Shown piece after piece: positions 42,491 through 50,964 of a DNA stretch of 60,431 nucleotides. The notes below the pieces were generated by a model. That model was not told the origin of the DNA. It made no database searches and saw nothing but the letters and a program-made list of their open reading frames with translations. This DNA comes from Streptomyces zinciresistens K42 (GTDB taxonomy: Bacteria > Actinomycetota > Actinomycetes > Streptomycetales > Streptomycetaceae), in NCBI RefSeq assembly GCF_000225525.1, contig NZ_AGBF01000026.1, positions 1 through 60,431 of the forward strand. The letters run 5' to 3'. Every line of letters begins with the position of its first letter. Within the stretch, counting starts at the first letter, position 1. The position numbers and the translations under genes were made by a program.

Positions 42491-44800
42491 ATGCAACACC
42501 CCCACGACCCTGCGGACAGCACCGAACTGGCCCCCTACGGCGAGCTCGTATTCGCCGAGATCGTCGACGAGGACGAGCCCGGCCCTCAGCGCGAGACGCA
42601 GGACCCGCCGGCCGATGAGCGCGTCCCACGATCGTCGACCGCCGCCCGGCGCGTGGCCCACTGCGCCCGCACCGCCGCGGCCGCCATCGCCGGCCAGATC
42701 CTCCCAGGCCTGCGGAACGCCCTGTCCGCGGCACGGCACTGGCTGCGCGTGGGCTACATGTCCGACGACGAGATCCGCCGCAGGATCGTCAACAGGCCCC
42801 TGGAAGCCGACCGCGCCCGCCGCGAGGAGGCCCTCACCGCAGTCCACCGGCTGGAGAAGAAGCTCCAGCGCAGGCTCGAGGACGCCGCGGCGTACGGTCT
42901 GGAGGCAGCCGAGAAGCAGGCGATCCGTGACCTGAGCCGCGAGCTCAGGCGCCGCCGAAACGGCCTGGACGCACTGCAGTCGGTGCCCTTCACTCCCGAG
43001 CAGCCCACCCCGGAGCAGATCCGCCGGGCCCGCTCCCTGATGGCGCTCGGCCGCTTCAGCGCCCTGCTGCCCGTTCTGGGCGTCGCAGGGCTCGTGGCGG
43101 CCAGCATCCCCTCCACACTGCTGGCCGCGGCCCCGGTGCTTGCCGCCGCCGGGTGGTGGCTGACCCACCATCCGCTCGAACTCGCCGAGCGACCCGTCCC
43201 CGAGGACCTGCTGCTGCCCGAACTGGACCTCCCTGCCCTGAAGGCACCCGAGACCCCCGGCAGCGCACCGGCCGACGAGACCGAGGAAGACCTCACCCCG
43301 TTCCCGATCGCGCAGGCCACCACCCCTGGCGAGGCCGGCGAAGCCCTCCACCGCGCCCTGCTGCACGAAGGGCAGGACGTCGACCAGGTCACCGACGTCA
43401 CCCAGGAGCCGTGGGGTTGGTCCGCCCGCGTCTCGTTCAAGACCGGCACCCCTGACGACCTCAACAAGGACGACACCTACAAGGGACTGATCACCCTGCT
43501 CAGGCTGCGTCGTAACGGCCTGCTGATCGAGGGTGACCCAGACGCCGGCGAGGCCTGCACGGTCCGCATGATGCAACGCTCGCCGTTCAGCCCGGAACTG
43601 GTCGGCGACGTCCCGTACCGGGCGCCGCTGTCGATGTCGATCCTCGATCCAGCTGACTACGGCGTCTCCATGGACGCCAAGCCGCTCGCCTTCGCCCTCG
43701 CAGGGCTGATGCTGTTGATGGTCGCCGACTCCGGCGCCGGCAAGTCAGGCGTCATGCTGGCCATGGCCGAGGTCGTCACGGCCTGCAAGGACGCGGTCGC
43801 CTTCAACCTTGACCCGGTCGGCACCGGCGTCGGGGACCTCGGCGAGGCGATCACGCTCGACGCCTGCATGGACGACGAGAAGATCGTCGCAACCCTGAAG
43901 TTCCTCCTCCTCACCTTGTGCCCGGCCCGCGCCCGGCAGCGCGCCCGCTACGGCTGGGGCAACAAATGGCGCGTCTCGCCCGAGCACCCGGCCATCGTCG
44001 TGTTCGTCGACGAGTGGGCGCAGTTGTCGGCCCAGGCGAAGACCTTGCTGATCCGACTGCTCCTGCTCGGGCGCAAGGAAGCGATCTGGGTGATCGGCGG
44101 GAGCCAGTTCGGCACCCGGGACTGGCTCGGCGAGGCCATCGGCCCGAAGCTGTCCGGCAAGCTGCTGGGGGCCTGCCGGCGCGTGGACGTCACGGAGCTG
44201 CTGGGCGGGGGAGCAATCGCCGAGGGGTACCGCGCAGATCTTCTGCGGGCAGCCACCCACACCGAGGTCAACGATGCGGGCCAGCTGTACGCGCAGGGCC
44301 TGCCTGGTATGCCCGACCGCCCGGTCCGCTACCAGGTGCGGGAAGTCACCGCGCAGTACGCGGCCAGGATCGGAGCCGAGCGTGCGGCCGCGGGCCGGCC
44401 GGACCTGACCTTCACCCTCGACGAGGCAGGACTGCTCGACGCGTGGCACGAGCTCCTGGAACTCCTGGACTCCGGCACCCCTGCCGCCGAGCAGGGCGGC
44501 GCCGAGCCCCTGCCCGGCATTGTCCGCATCCTGCGGGAGGCGTTCACGCTGGAGCATGATCCGGCCTATCTCACCTACGACCAGTTGCACTCCCATCTGC
44601 GGCGACACGACGCCGACCGCTGGGGGCGCTGGGACGACAAGAGCGACATCGACCGGCTCCGCGAACTCGGCAAGGCCCTGCGTCGCGAGCTGGACGCCTC
44701 GCAGGTCGACCTGTCCTCCGAGCGGATCCGGGAGCTGGACGGCTCGCCCCGCGGCCTCTACTTGTCCGCCCTCAAGGAGGCGATCGAGGCCCTGTCATGA
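42491..44800 (+). CDS. traB: TraB-type FtsK/SpoIIIE DNA translocase, 769 aa
   Basis: N-terminal membrane region (residues ~180-225: FSALLPVLGVAGLVAASIPS and following), then the motor with Walker A MVADSGAGKSGVMLA and Walker B AIVVFVDEWAQLS, and GRKEAIWVIGGSQFG. The C-terminal ~100 residues look like the winged helix that reads DNA repeats (LTYDQLHSHLRRHDADRWGR, LRRELDASQVDLSSERIREL). In Streptomyces, TraB alone moves double-stranded DNA across mycelial septa, recognising 8-bp repeats at clt. A GATCGG array follows directly. Confidence 0.85.
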   Translation: MQHPHDPADSTELAPYGELVFAEIVDEDEPGPQRETQDPPADERVPRSSTAARRVAHCARTAAAAIAGQILPGLRNALSAARHWLRVGYMSDDEIRRRIVNRPLEADRARREEALTAVHRLEKKLQRRLEDAAAYGLEAAEKQAIRDLSRELRRRRNGLDALQSVPFTPEQPTPEQIRRARSLMALGRFSALLPVLGVAGLVAASIPSTLLAAAPVLAAAGWWLTHHPLELAERPVPEDLLLPELDLPALKAPETPGSAPADETEEDLTPFPIAQATTPGEAGEALHRALLHEGQDVDQVTDVTQEPWGWSARVSFKTGTPDDLNKDDTYKGLITLLRLRRNGLLIEGDPDAGEACTVRMMQRSPFSPELVGDVPYRAPLSMSILDPADYGVSMDAKPLAFALAGLMLLMVADSGAGKSGVMLAMAEVVTACKDAVAFNLDPVGTGVGDLGEAITLDACMDDEKIVATLKFLLLTLCPARARQRARYGWGNKWRVSPEHPAIVVFVDEWAQLSAQAKTLLIRLLLLGRKEAIWVIGGSQFGTRDWLGEAIGPKLSGKLLGACRRVDVTELLGGGAIAEGYRADLLRAATHTEVNDAGQLYAQGLPGMPDRPVRYQVREVTAQYAARIGAERAAAGRPDLTFTLDEAGLLDAWHELLELLDSGTPAAEQGGAEPLPGIVRILREAFTLEHDPAYLTYDQLHSHLRRHDADRWGRWDDKSDIDRLRELGKALRRELDASQVDLSSERIRELDGSPRGLYLSALKEAIEALS

Positions 44801-44810
44801 ATGGCCCGCT

Positions 44811-44895
44811 GATCGGCCGGCATCGGATCCCGACCGGTCGCGATCGGCTCAGGGCAGCCGATCCGATCGGTCGCTGTGGCGATCGGAAGCCGATG
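44811..44895. repeat. GATCGG array behind traB, candidate clt locus
   Basis: GATCGG on the plus strand at 44811, 44842, 44865 and 44881, and its complement CCGATC at 44858 and 44863, plus partial copies. A ~300-bp gap without a credible gene follows traB. Position and repeat density fit a TraB recognition site. Confidence 0.55.
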
Positions 44896-45002
44896 GCGAC
44901 CTGCGCAGACCGTTCAGTCGATCAAGATCCGCCCCTCGGGCCTGCTGCGCTCCTCGACTGCCGGGGCAGAGGTCGTCGATCAGCGGACCCACATTAAGAG
45001 TG

Positions 45003-45031
45003 TTGCTTAATTGGAAATATAGCTGTACTGT
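45003..45031 (+). promoter_or_regulatory. Element-wide promoter module, copy before SsgA-like gene
   Basis: TTGCTT (45003-45008), spacer AATTGGAAATATAGCTG, TACTGT (45026-45031). Confidence 0.8.
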
Positions 45032-45105
45032 TTGGGTATCGGTTGGGCGTTGCCTTCCGCCGCCCGCCTCGCCGTGCGCCTCCCGCCGAAGAACAGGAAT
45101 CACCC

Positions 45106-45519
45106 ATGGGCTTTCCCGGCCTGGAACTGAAGACTCACATGACGCTCGTGGCTGACCCGGACACACGTGTGCCGGTCCCCGTGCGGCTCTACTACAAGGA
45201 CACCGACCCCTACGCGGTGCAGTTCTCCTTCGACGTCACGCCCGACGAGGTCGTGCGATGGACGTTCGCCCGGGAGCTGCTCGCCCAGGGCATCACGGCA
45301 CCCGCCGGGCTCGGCGATGTGAAGATCACCCCGGTCGGCCCGCTTCAGGACCGCAGCATCAGCATCGAACTGGAAACCCCCGACGGATACGCACGCCTCG
45401 AAGGGATGGCAGCCCCCATCAAGGAGTGGCTCGCCAAGACCTACGCGGTTGTCGCCGCAGGCCAGGAGTCCAAGGCCGTCGACATCGACCGCCTCCTCGA
45501 CGAACTTCTGCCCCACTGA
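45106..45519 (+). CDS. SsgA/SsgB-like sporulation-division protein, 137 aa
   Basis: VPVPVRLYYKDTDPYAVQFS at residues ~17-36 and WTFARELLAQGI at ~51-62 are family hallmarks; the length equals that of SsgB. SsgA-like proteins steer FtsZ and septum placement in sporulating actinomycetes and are normally chromosomal. AGGAA precedes ATG 45106. An element copy might influence septation, where TraB acts. Confidence 0.88.
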   Translation: MGFPGLELKTHMTLVADPDTRVPVPVRLYYKDTDPYAVQFSFDVTPDEVVRWTFARELLAQGITAPAGLGDVKITPVGPLQDRSISIELETPDGYARLEGMAAPIKEWLAKTYAVVAAGQESKAVDIDRLLDELLPH

Positions 45520-45660
45520 CAGCGGAAGCCGAGCACGGCCCGGGGCACACAGCCCCGGGCCCGGCGCAAGAAATCCCACGCCTCCTGTCACACGGCCCGC
45601 GCGCAGCACACCTCTATGCATGACCCACTCGCCGGTACCACCCCGCCAAGGAGCAAACTC

Positions 45661-46380
45661 GTGGCCACCCACTCCCTTCAGAAGACCTCGGCTATCAGCC
45701 TCGACAAGGTCGCCGGCACCGCGCCCGACCTCATCGACATGTACAAGGACGCCGAGACCAGTCTCCGCGAGAGCGACCGCCTCGGCGGCCGTGCCGCCGT
45801 CTATCTCGTGATCGACCGCTCCCTCTCGATGACGGACTTCTTCAACGACGGCTCGGTCCAGCGGCTGAGCGACCAGATCCTCAGCCTGTCCGCGCACCTG
45901 GACGACGACGGCAAGGTCCCGGTCGGCTTCTTCTCCACCGAGATGCACACCATCGCGCGAGGCGGCCTGCTCCGGCGTCCGCAGGCTCTCGTCGACGTCA
46001 AGCTCGGCGCCCACCAGGGCCGCATCGGGCAGCTGCACAACTCCCTGGGAACCATGGGGGGAACGCGCTACCGCCCGGCCATGGAGGCCGTGCTCGCCCA
46101 CTACCGCTCCTCCCGTGCCTACAAGAGGGGCACGCCGGCCTTCGTCGTGTTCCAGACCGACGGCGCCCCGCAGGACGCGCCCGCGACCAGGGACTTCCTC
46201 CGGTCCACGCAGGGCGAGAACGTGCGCTGGCAGTTCGTCCCGTTCGGCGAAGCGGAAGCGTTCGGCGTCCTCTCCGGCCTCCCGGGCAACACCGGCGTCA
46301 GCGCCGTCGGCTCCGACCCGCTGGCCCTGTCGAACGCCGAGCTCTACAACCGCCTGGTCTCGGGCCTTCCCCGGGCCTGA
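45661..46380 (+). CDS. von Willebrand factor A domain protein (TerF-like), 239 aa
   Basis: GTG 45661 follows AAGGAG. The MIDAS metal site is intact: VIDRSLSM (DxSxS, ~55), MGGTRYRP and FQTDGAPQ. Related to vWA proteins of tellurite/stress clusters. Likely cytoplasmic, binding a partner through Mg2+. Follows the SsgA-like gene by 141 bp. Confidence 0.85.
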   Translation: MATHSLQKTSAISLDKVAGTAPDLIDMYKDAETSLRESDRLGGRAAVYLVIDRSLSMTDFFNDGSVQRLSDQILSLSAHLDDDGKVPVGFFSTEMHTIARGGLLRRPQALVDVKLGAHQGRIGQLHNSLGTMGGTRYRPAMEAVLAHYRSSRAYKRGTPAFVVFQTDGAPQDAPATRDFLRSTQGENVRWQFVPFGEAEAFGVLSGLPGNTGVSAVGSDPLALSNAELYNRLVSGLPRA

Positions 46381-46464
46381 CACGCGACGGGCGGTCGCTC
46401 GACCGTCGTTCGACCGCCCGCTCGCCCCTCCCGTACCCAACGCCACCACACCCAAGGACACATC

Positions 46465-46980
46465 GTGCGCTCCGCCGCTGTGCGGTCGGTCATCGCGACC
46501 GCGACCATCGTCACCACCGCAGCTCTCACCCTCGTCGGATGCGAGGATTCCGACACCGACCTCGACCACGGCAAGGTTATCGACAAGCGCAGCCGGGCCG
46601 CCCAGGACCCCGTCTACGAGCAGGTCGAGCGGCCGGCCCCCTGCCGGTCCACCCGCACCCAGACGCTCCGGACCACGCTCGCCAAGCCGGGTCCCAAGCC
46701 CAAGCCCAAGCCGCCCGCCGACACGAGCGATGACCAGCCGGACGCACCGCAGCCGCCGCGCACCGACACCTCGAAGAACCCGCCGCGCTCGACGCCGGGC
46801 GTCCGCACGCCCGACAAGGGCGTCCCCTCCGCACCGTGCGGCACCACCACCGTGCGCGTCTTCAAGGGATACAAGAAGCCCGCGAAGTGGGAGCTGAAGC
46901 TGCAGGACGGCAAGGAGACCGACTGGGAGACCGTCTCGCGCGAGGAGTACAACAGCGTCGACATCGGCGACCACTTCTGA
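46465..46980 (+). CDS. Lipoprotein, 171 aa
   Basis: Signal peptide with lipobox LTLVGC (Cys at residue 26). A Pro/Lys-rich middle (KPGPKPKPKPP) spans the cell wall; a short C-terminal domain ends EYNSVDIGDHF. Two cysteines after the lipobox could pair. Start GTG 46465 follows AAGGA. Confidence 0.8.
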   Translation: MRSAAVRSVIATATIVTTAALTLVGCEDSDTDLDHGKVIDKRSRAAQDPVYEQVERPAPCRSTRTQTLRTTLAKPGPKPKPKPPADTSDDQPDAPQPPRTDTSKNPPRSTPGVRTPDKGVPSAPCGTTTVRVFKGYKKPAKWELKLQDGKETDWETVSREEYNSVDIGDHF

Positions 46981-46990
46981 ACTTCGACCG

Positions 46991-47019
46991 CCCGGGGCCC
47001 GGCAATGCCGGGCCCCGGG
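46991..47019 (+). terminator. Terminator after lipoprotein gene
   Basis: A 14-bp perfect stem (CCCGGGGCCCGGCA) with a one-base minimal loop, 10 bp after the stop. Confidence 0.75.
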
Positions 47020-47045
47020 CGTTTCCGACGGCACAGGAGCTCATG

Positions 47046-47396
47046 ATGACCCGCCCGCAACGACCAGCCACGTTCAACCCCGCCGAGGCCCTTCTTCACC
47101 TCGCGCACGGGAATCGCTCCGCCCCGCACGGCCGGCCCGCCCAACTCGTCCTGGAGCGCAGGCACGTCCGCCAGCTCGCCGCACACCCGGCCGGCGCATT
47201 CGCCCGCGTGCCCTGCGGCCTGTGCCGAAAGCCGCTCACGGAACACGGGCAACTCGAAGTCGAGCTGACCTACGACGACCTCGGACACCTCGACGGCGTC
47301 ACGATCACGGACTGCACCGCGCTCATCCCCGCACACCACCCCCACCCACCGACCAGGAAGAACACCCGTGCCCGCCTCCCTGCCACCACTGCCTGA
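47046..47396 (+). CDS. Hypothetical protein with CxxC motif, 116 aa
   Basis: GGAG precedes tandem ATGs; 47046 has the better spacing. Carries VPCGLCRKPLTEHG, a possible zinc knuckle, and an acidic strand QLEVELTYDDLGHLDGV. Overlaps the next gene by 29 bp. Confidence 0.6.
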   Translation: MTRPQRPATFNPAEALLHLAHGNRSAPHGRPAQLVLERRHVRQLAAHPAGAFARVPCGLCRKPLTEHGQLEVELTYDDLGHLDGVTITDCTALIPAHHPHPPTRKNTRARLPATTA

Positions 47397-48354
47397 GCAC
47401 ACCGTCGCTGCGTACGCCCAGGAGCAGGCCTCCGTCCAACGCATGATCCTCGAGGCCTGCTGGGCCCATGCACAGCGCGACACCATCTTCGAGCACCCGG
47501 GAACCTTCCGCGACGACCAGGTCCACCGGATCCAGCGCGCCCACCTCATCCACCTCGGCGCACTGTACGACGTCCTCGCACTGCGCGGCGCCCACGACTT
47601 GGACGTTCACGAGGCGGCACGCGGGCTCGGGACCAACCTCCTCGCCCACGACGGCTTCCACCTGCCCACCACTCCCCGGTCCGGAATCGACTACCTGCGC
47701 ACCAACTACGCAGCCCTGCACGGCCGCACCGACGTCATGCCGCAGCCGGCGGCCGGACTGACGGCAGTGCACAACCCGGCCCCCGAGCGGGCGGACATGC
47801 CCTTGTACTGCCCGACGGAGTCGCGGCTCGTCCGCACCATGCTCTGGACGGACACCGTGGCCAGGGAGTGCCGACGGCGGGGCGACTCCCTCCAGACGGC
47901 CACCCAGGTGCGCGCGCACCACATCGCACGGGGCCTGCTGCTTTGGTGTGCCGCGGCGCTTGCGCCTGCCGACCGCGCCGCCGCGCAGGCCGCCGCGCGC
48001 GCCGGCCACCTCGTGCGCGAAAGCGACGGCCGCCCACGCACGAGCGACGAGAAGGCGCGCCAGTACCTGCTGGAGACCTACCTCGACGAGCACCCCGACG
48101 AGATCGAACAGTCCCACGAGCCGGACTGCCCCGGCGGCTGCGGCGGGACGGCAGTTGTCATGGTCACCCTTACCTGGGACGACCAGGGCGACGGCATCTT
48201 CGTGCCTGTCTGGGCCGAACCCATCGACTGCACCGCGGGCGCACCCCAGGCGCACGACCCGGACTGTTCCGACTGCCACGGCCATGGCTTCACGTACAGC
48301 CGGGGGGAGCGCCACCTCTGCGGGTGTCTGGCGCCCGTGGACCTGCCGGCCTGA
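47368..48354 (+). CDS. Hypothetical protein with C-terminal zinc motif, 328 aa
   Basis: AGGAAG precedes GTG 47368. The N-terminal ~200 residues are helical (HTVAAYAQEQASVQRMILEA). The C-terminus has CPGGCGG and CSDCHGHGF plus CGC, resembling DnaJ-type CxxCxGxG zinc motifs. Unknown role. Confidence 0.68.
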   Translation: MPASLPPLPEHTVAAYAQEQASVQRMILEACWAHAQRDTIFEHPGTFRDDQVHRIQRAHLIHLGALYDVLALRGAHDLDVHEAARGLGTNLLAHDGFHLPTTPRSGIDYLRTNYAALHGRTDVMPQPAAGLTAVHNPAPERADMPLYCPTESRLVRTMLWTDTVARECRRRGDSLQTATQVRAHHIARGLLLWCAAALAPADRAAAQAAARAGHLVRESDGRPRTSDEKARQYLLETYLDEHPDEIEQSHEPDCPGGCGGTAVVMVTLTWDDQGDGIFVPVWAEPIDCTAGAPQAHDPDCSDCHGHGFTYSRGERHLCGCLAPVDLPA

Positions 48355-48374
48355 GCACGGTCACGAGTCCCGGG

Positions 48375-48550
48375 GGCGGAATCACCTCCCTCCGTCTCCC
48401 CCTTCTGCCGGAGGACGGCCAGGGCACCGGCGCGCCTGGGGGGGTGATTCCGCCTCGGCTTCTGACGGGGGAGAGAACACCCCTACGTACGGGCGGGGAG
48501 GTGAGATCACCCCGGCTCACCTCTGACGAGGGGTGATCTCACCTCCCGCC
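48375..48550. repeat. Two nested pairs of GGTGA-type inverted repeats
   Basis: Pair 1: GGCGGAATCACC (48375-48386) and its complement (48443-48454). Pair 2: GGGAGGTGAGATCACCCC (48496-48513) and its complement (48530-48547), 18 bp perfect. Related cores recur at 49379 and 49683-49739. No T tracts follow, so protein binding is as likely as termination. Confidence 0.75.
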
Positions 48551-48808
48551 TCACGCCGACCGGTGGGGAGAATTCGCCCTGGCTGGACTCTGCGACGTTC
48601 CCGGCGCCGTACGCAGGTCTGCGTGGAAGCCGCGGCCCGGGCCGGGCGACGCGAACGGCGGCTGCCGGCAGGCACCCTTCCGCCCCTGCCCCTGCCCCGG
48701 CTTCCGTGGTGATCGGGAGAGGGCTCCACCGAGGCGGCAGCCCAATCGGGCCGCGCCTCGCGGCTCGTTGCCCGGGAGGCGCGGCGCATCGTTCTGGCCG
48801 GTATCGCC

Positions 48809-48880
48809 GGGTCGCGCCCTGAGTCACATCCTGGGTCGCGTCCTAGGTCATGCCCCGGGTCGCGCCCTAGGTGTCATCCT
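48809..48880. repeat. Three tandem 24-bp units
   Basis: Units at 48809, 48833 and 48857 all begin GGGTCGCGYCCT; a fragment of a fourth starts at 48881. They contain CCTAGG and CCCGGG palindromes. In one plus-strand frame they read GRxLxxxx repeats, but no ribosome-binding site was found. The remainder of 48355-49378 shows no credible gene. Confidence 0.75.
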
Positions 48881-49378
48881 GGGTTCCGCCGCAGACATGA
48901 GTCGACAGGTGCAAAACTCCAGCTCAGGGCGTGAATTCCGAGCCGCCACGCACGCCGACTACTTCCCTACAGGGCTAGTTGGCCAAGCATCAGCACGTGC
49001 GAAGGGGTACCAGAGGCCGGCGGTTGAGGAGGAATAGGAGCAGAGGAGCAGAACGGAGGAGAGCAGAGCAGCGGAGGAGAGCACACACGGAGAACGGACG
49101 ACGAATGAAGGACGGACACAGAGACCAGCGAGCGGTGGAGACGACAGGTGCGGCATCGGACAGGGTGAGGCTGGAGGGGGTGCGACTGGCTGCGGCGGTG
49201 CGTTGGGTTGTGGCGGGTGGCTTGACGGCTGCCGGGCCCACGGGGCTTGCCACGGCGGCCGGGGGCGGTGCGGGCGGCCGGGGCGGCCGGGGTGCGGGCG
49301 GAGGCCCGCGAGCGGCGATTGTGCAATTGGAAATACTGATGGCCGCTCGGGGTGAGCGGCCAGGGGGGGCGACGGTGC

Positions 49379-49394
49379 GGGGTGAAATCACCCC
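49379..49394. repeat. GGGGTGAAATCACCCC palindrome
   Basis: A 16-bp near-perfect palindrome with the same GGTGA/TCACC core as 48496-48547, at the 3' end of the small membrane gene. Confidence 0.7.
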
Positions 49395-49609
49395 GGTTCG
49401 TGGCTGTCGGTGCGCCGGGGCATGGTGAGCACGAAGGCGAACAGGGCGCCGACGGCGCCGACGATCACGAGGGCGGTGCCGGTGGCGGAGCGCGCGCCGA
49501 CCATGAGGCCGGTGCCGATCGAGCCCAAGGCGACGGCGACGCACGGCGCGCCCCACAGGAGGGCCCAGCGAGGCCACGGGGCGCGGGGGATGGTTCCGAA
49601 CTTCTTCAC
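49388..49609 (-). CDS. Small two-TM membrane protein, 73 aa
   Basis: GTG 49609 follows GGAGG. Membrane segments at ~14-34 and ~42-60 (GTALVIVGAVGALFAFVL). Unknown family. Confidence 0.7.
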   Translation of the reverse strand: MKKFGTIPRAPWPRWALLWGAPCVAVALGSIGTGLMVGARSATGTALVIVGAVGALFAFVLTMPRRTDSHEPG

Positions 49610-49682
49610 GGTGTGAACCTCCGGGGTTTCGGTTTCGGGGGCGGTGGATTCACCGCCCCGACAGGATGCCTGAGCAGCACGG

Positions 49683-49739
49683 GGCGGGGGAGGTGATCTC
49701 GCCTTCACCTGCTGGAGGGGCGAGATCACCTCCCCCGCC
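49683..49739 (-). terminator. 21-bp perfect hairpin
   Basis: Arms 49683-49703 and 49719-49739 are exact complements over 21 bp, including GGTGATCTCGCC, with a 15-base loop. It lies just after the zinc-ribbon gene and shares the GGTGA core of nearby repeats. Confidence 0.65.
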
Positions 49740-49747
49740 GGGCGCGG

Positions 49748-49891
49748 TCAACCCGCCTTCAGCGCCCGGCGCGGCCGCCTGCGGCCGGTCAGGTTGATGC
49801 GCACGCGGGAGAGGGGGAAGGGCGTGTCGCAGACCATGCAGACCCTTTCCGTAGGGTTGTTGACGGTGTCGCACGCTCTGCACTTGCGCAT
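49748..49891 (-). CDS. Zinc-ribbon micro-protein, 47 aa
   Basis: CAGGAGG lies upstream of ATG 49891. MRKCRACDTVNNPTERVC followed by MVC gives two CxxC pairs ten residues apart, a classic zinc ribbon, then a basic tail (LTGRRRPRRALKAG) that may bind nucleic acid. Confidence 0.75.
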   Translation of the reverse strand: MRKCRACDTVNNPTERVCMVCDTPFPLSRVRINLTGRRRPRRALKAG

Positions 49892-50009
49892 GATCGAAGC
49901 CTCCTGAGGTGTGTCGGGCGGGAAAGGCGCCTGCGGGTGATCCAGTGAAGGTGACGGTCGTGGGGCGGGGAATCGAGGCGTCTCGCATGACCCCCCGCCC
50001 CACGACCCG

Positions 50010-50216
50010 TCAGCACTCGACCACGCCGTCCTGTCCGTGGAAGCGGTGGTTGCCGTAGGTGCGAGGGTCGAGGGGCGACGCGATCTCGACGGCTTCGCTG
50101 CGGCGGCCTTCGTTCTCTGCGCCTACTTCCGGGGCGGGGCGGCGCGTCAGGCTGGCGCCGAACGTGGCAGCGGTTGCGGAGGAGAGAAGCTGTCGGATGC
50201 TGCGCTTGCTGGCCAC
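50010..50216 (-). CDS. Small hypothetical protein, 68 aa
   Basis: GTG 50216 follows GGAGG. Basic helical N-terminus (ASKRSIRQLLSSATAAT), acidic middle. First gene after the promoter at 50281-50309 and likely co-transcribed with the zinc-ribbon protein. Confidence 0.65.
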   Translation of the reverse strand: MASKRSIRQLLSSATAATFGASLTRRPAPEVGAENEGRRSEAVEIASPLDPRTYGNHRFHGQDGVVEC

Positions 50217-50280
50217 TGGAAACCTCCGGGAGTTGGGTGGGCGCTTGGCGCTCGCAGTGGTTGCCGCGCCAACAACTCAA

Positions 50281-50309
50281 ATACTACAGCAGTAAATCCA
50301 GTTATGCAA
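50281..50309 (-). promoter_or_regulatory. Element-wide promoter module, copy at 50.3 kb
   Basis: TTGCAT (50304-50309), spacer AACTGGATTTACTGCTG, TAGTAT (50281-50286). One base of the AATTGGA core differs. Confidence 0.75.
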
Positions 50310-50421
50310 TACATCGGGGCGGTGTCCACGCAGCGCCCTCGTGCGCAGGCCCCGCCTGAGGGCCTCGGGTGTGGACCGGCAGCCGTGTCCGGTGTCCGCG
50401 CGCACCCGTGTGCCCGGTGCG

Positions 50422-50862
50422 TCACAGGCGAGAGCGGCTCCGCCTGACCTGCTTGGCGGCCTCCTCCTCCGCGGTGCGCCGTTCACGATCGGCCTCGATG
50501 TCGGCCTGGGTCGCCCAGATGAAGTTGCCGGGTCCCACGTACAGGCTGAGGAGGGCGCCGCTGCGGATCGCCTCCAGCTCGGCGAGCTCGTCGGGCGCGA
50601 AGGCGCGGATCTTCCACGTGTCATCGGGAAGGCCGTTCATGCGCCCGGTGCGCCCGTACATGATGTCGAGCTCGTCGGCCGTCGCGACCTGCGCGGCCGG
50701 CCGGACCTTCCGGTTCAGGCAGGGCGTGCAATACGCCCCCGCGCGCCAGACGCCGGAGTCGGTGTGGTGCTCCAGGACGTGGGTCGCGGCGTTGAAGCAC
50801 ATGGCGGCGGAGCACTGTCCGCCGGGGCCGATTCCCAGTCCGCACGGCATCGTGATCTGCAT
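50422..50862 (-). CDS. Cysteine-containing hypothetical protein, 146 aa
   Basis: Five cysteines in the first half (MPCGLG, GQCSAAMC, YCTPC) suggest a zinc-binding fold; the second half is helical and charged (DELAELEAIRSG, ADRERRTAEEEAAKQ). GAGAGAAG precedes ATG 50862. Unknown function. Confidence 0.7.
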   Translation of the reverse strand: MQITMPCGLGIGPGGQCSAAMCFNAATHVLEHHTDSGVWRAGAYCTPCLNRKVRPAAQVATADELDIMYGRTGRMNGLPDDTWKIRAFAPDELAELEAIRSGALLSLYVGPGNFIWATQADIEADRERRTAEEEAAKQVRRSRSRL

Positions 50863-50964
50863 GCTTGTCGCTTCTCTCTTCCGGCCGGGACCTGCGGTCG
50901 CAGGTCCCGGGTGAGGGTGATCAGACGGCGGGGGCCGAGCACACGCCCCCGCGCGCGGGGGCGG

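Noticed and set aside
44797..44997. 66-codon frame overlapping the traB stop
   Set aside because: Its sequence is dominated by the GATCGG array; more likely the clt region than a gene.
48768..49037. Plus-strand frame of 89 codons over the 24-bp repeats
   Set aside because: No ribosome-binding site and composition unlike the neighbouring genes. The repeats alone keep the frame open.
49318..49340. A further copy of the AATTGGAAATACTG promoter module
   Set aside because: The core is present, but the -35 is shifted (TTGTGC) and the -10 position reads GCCGCT. Treated as a relic, not a promoter.
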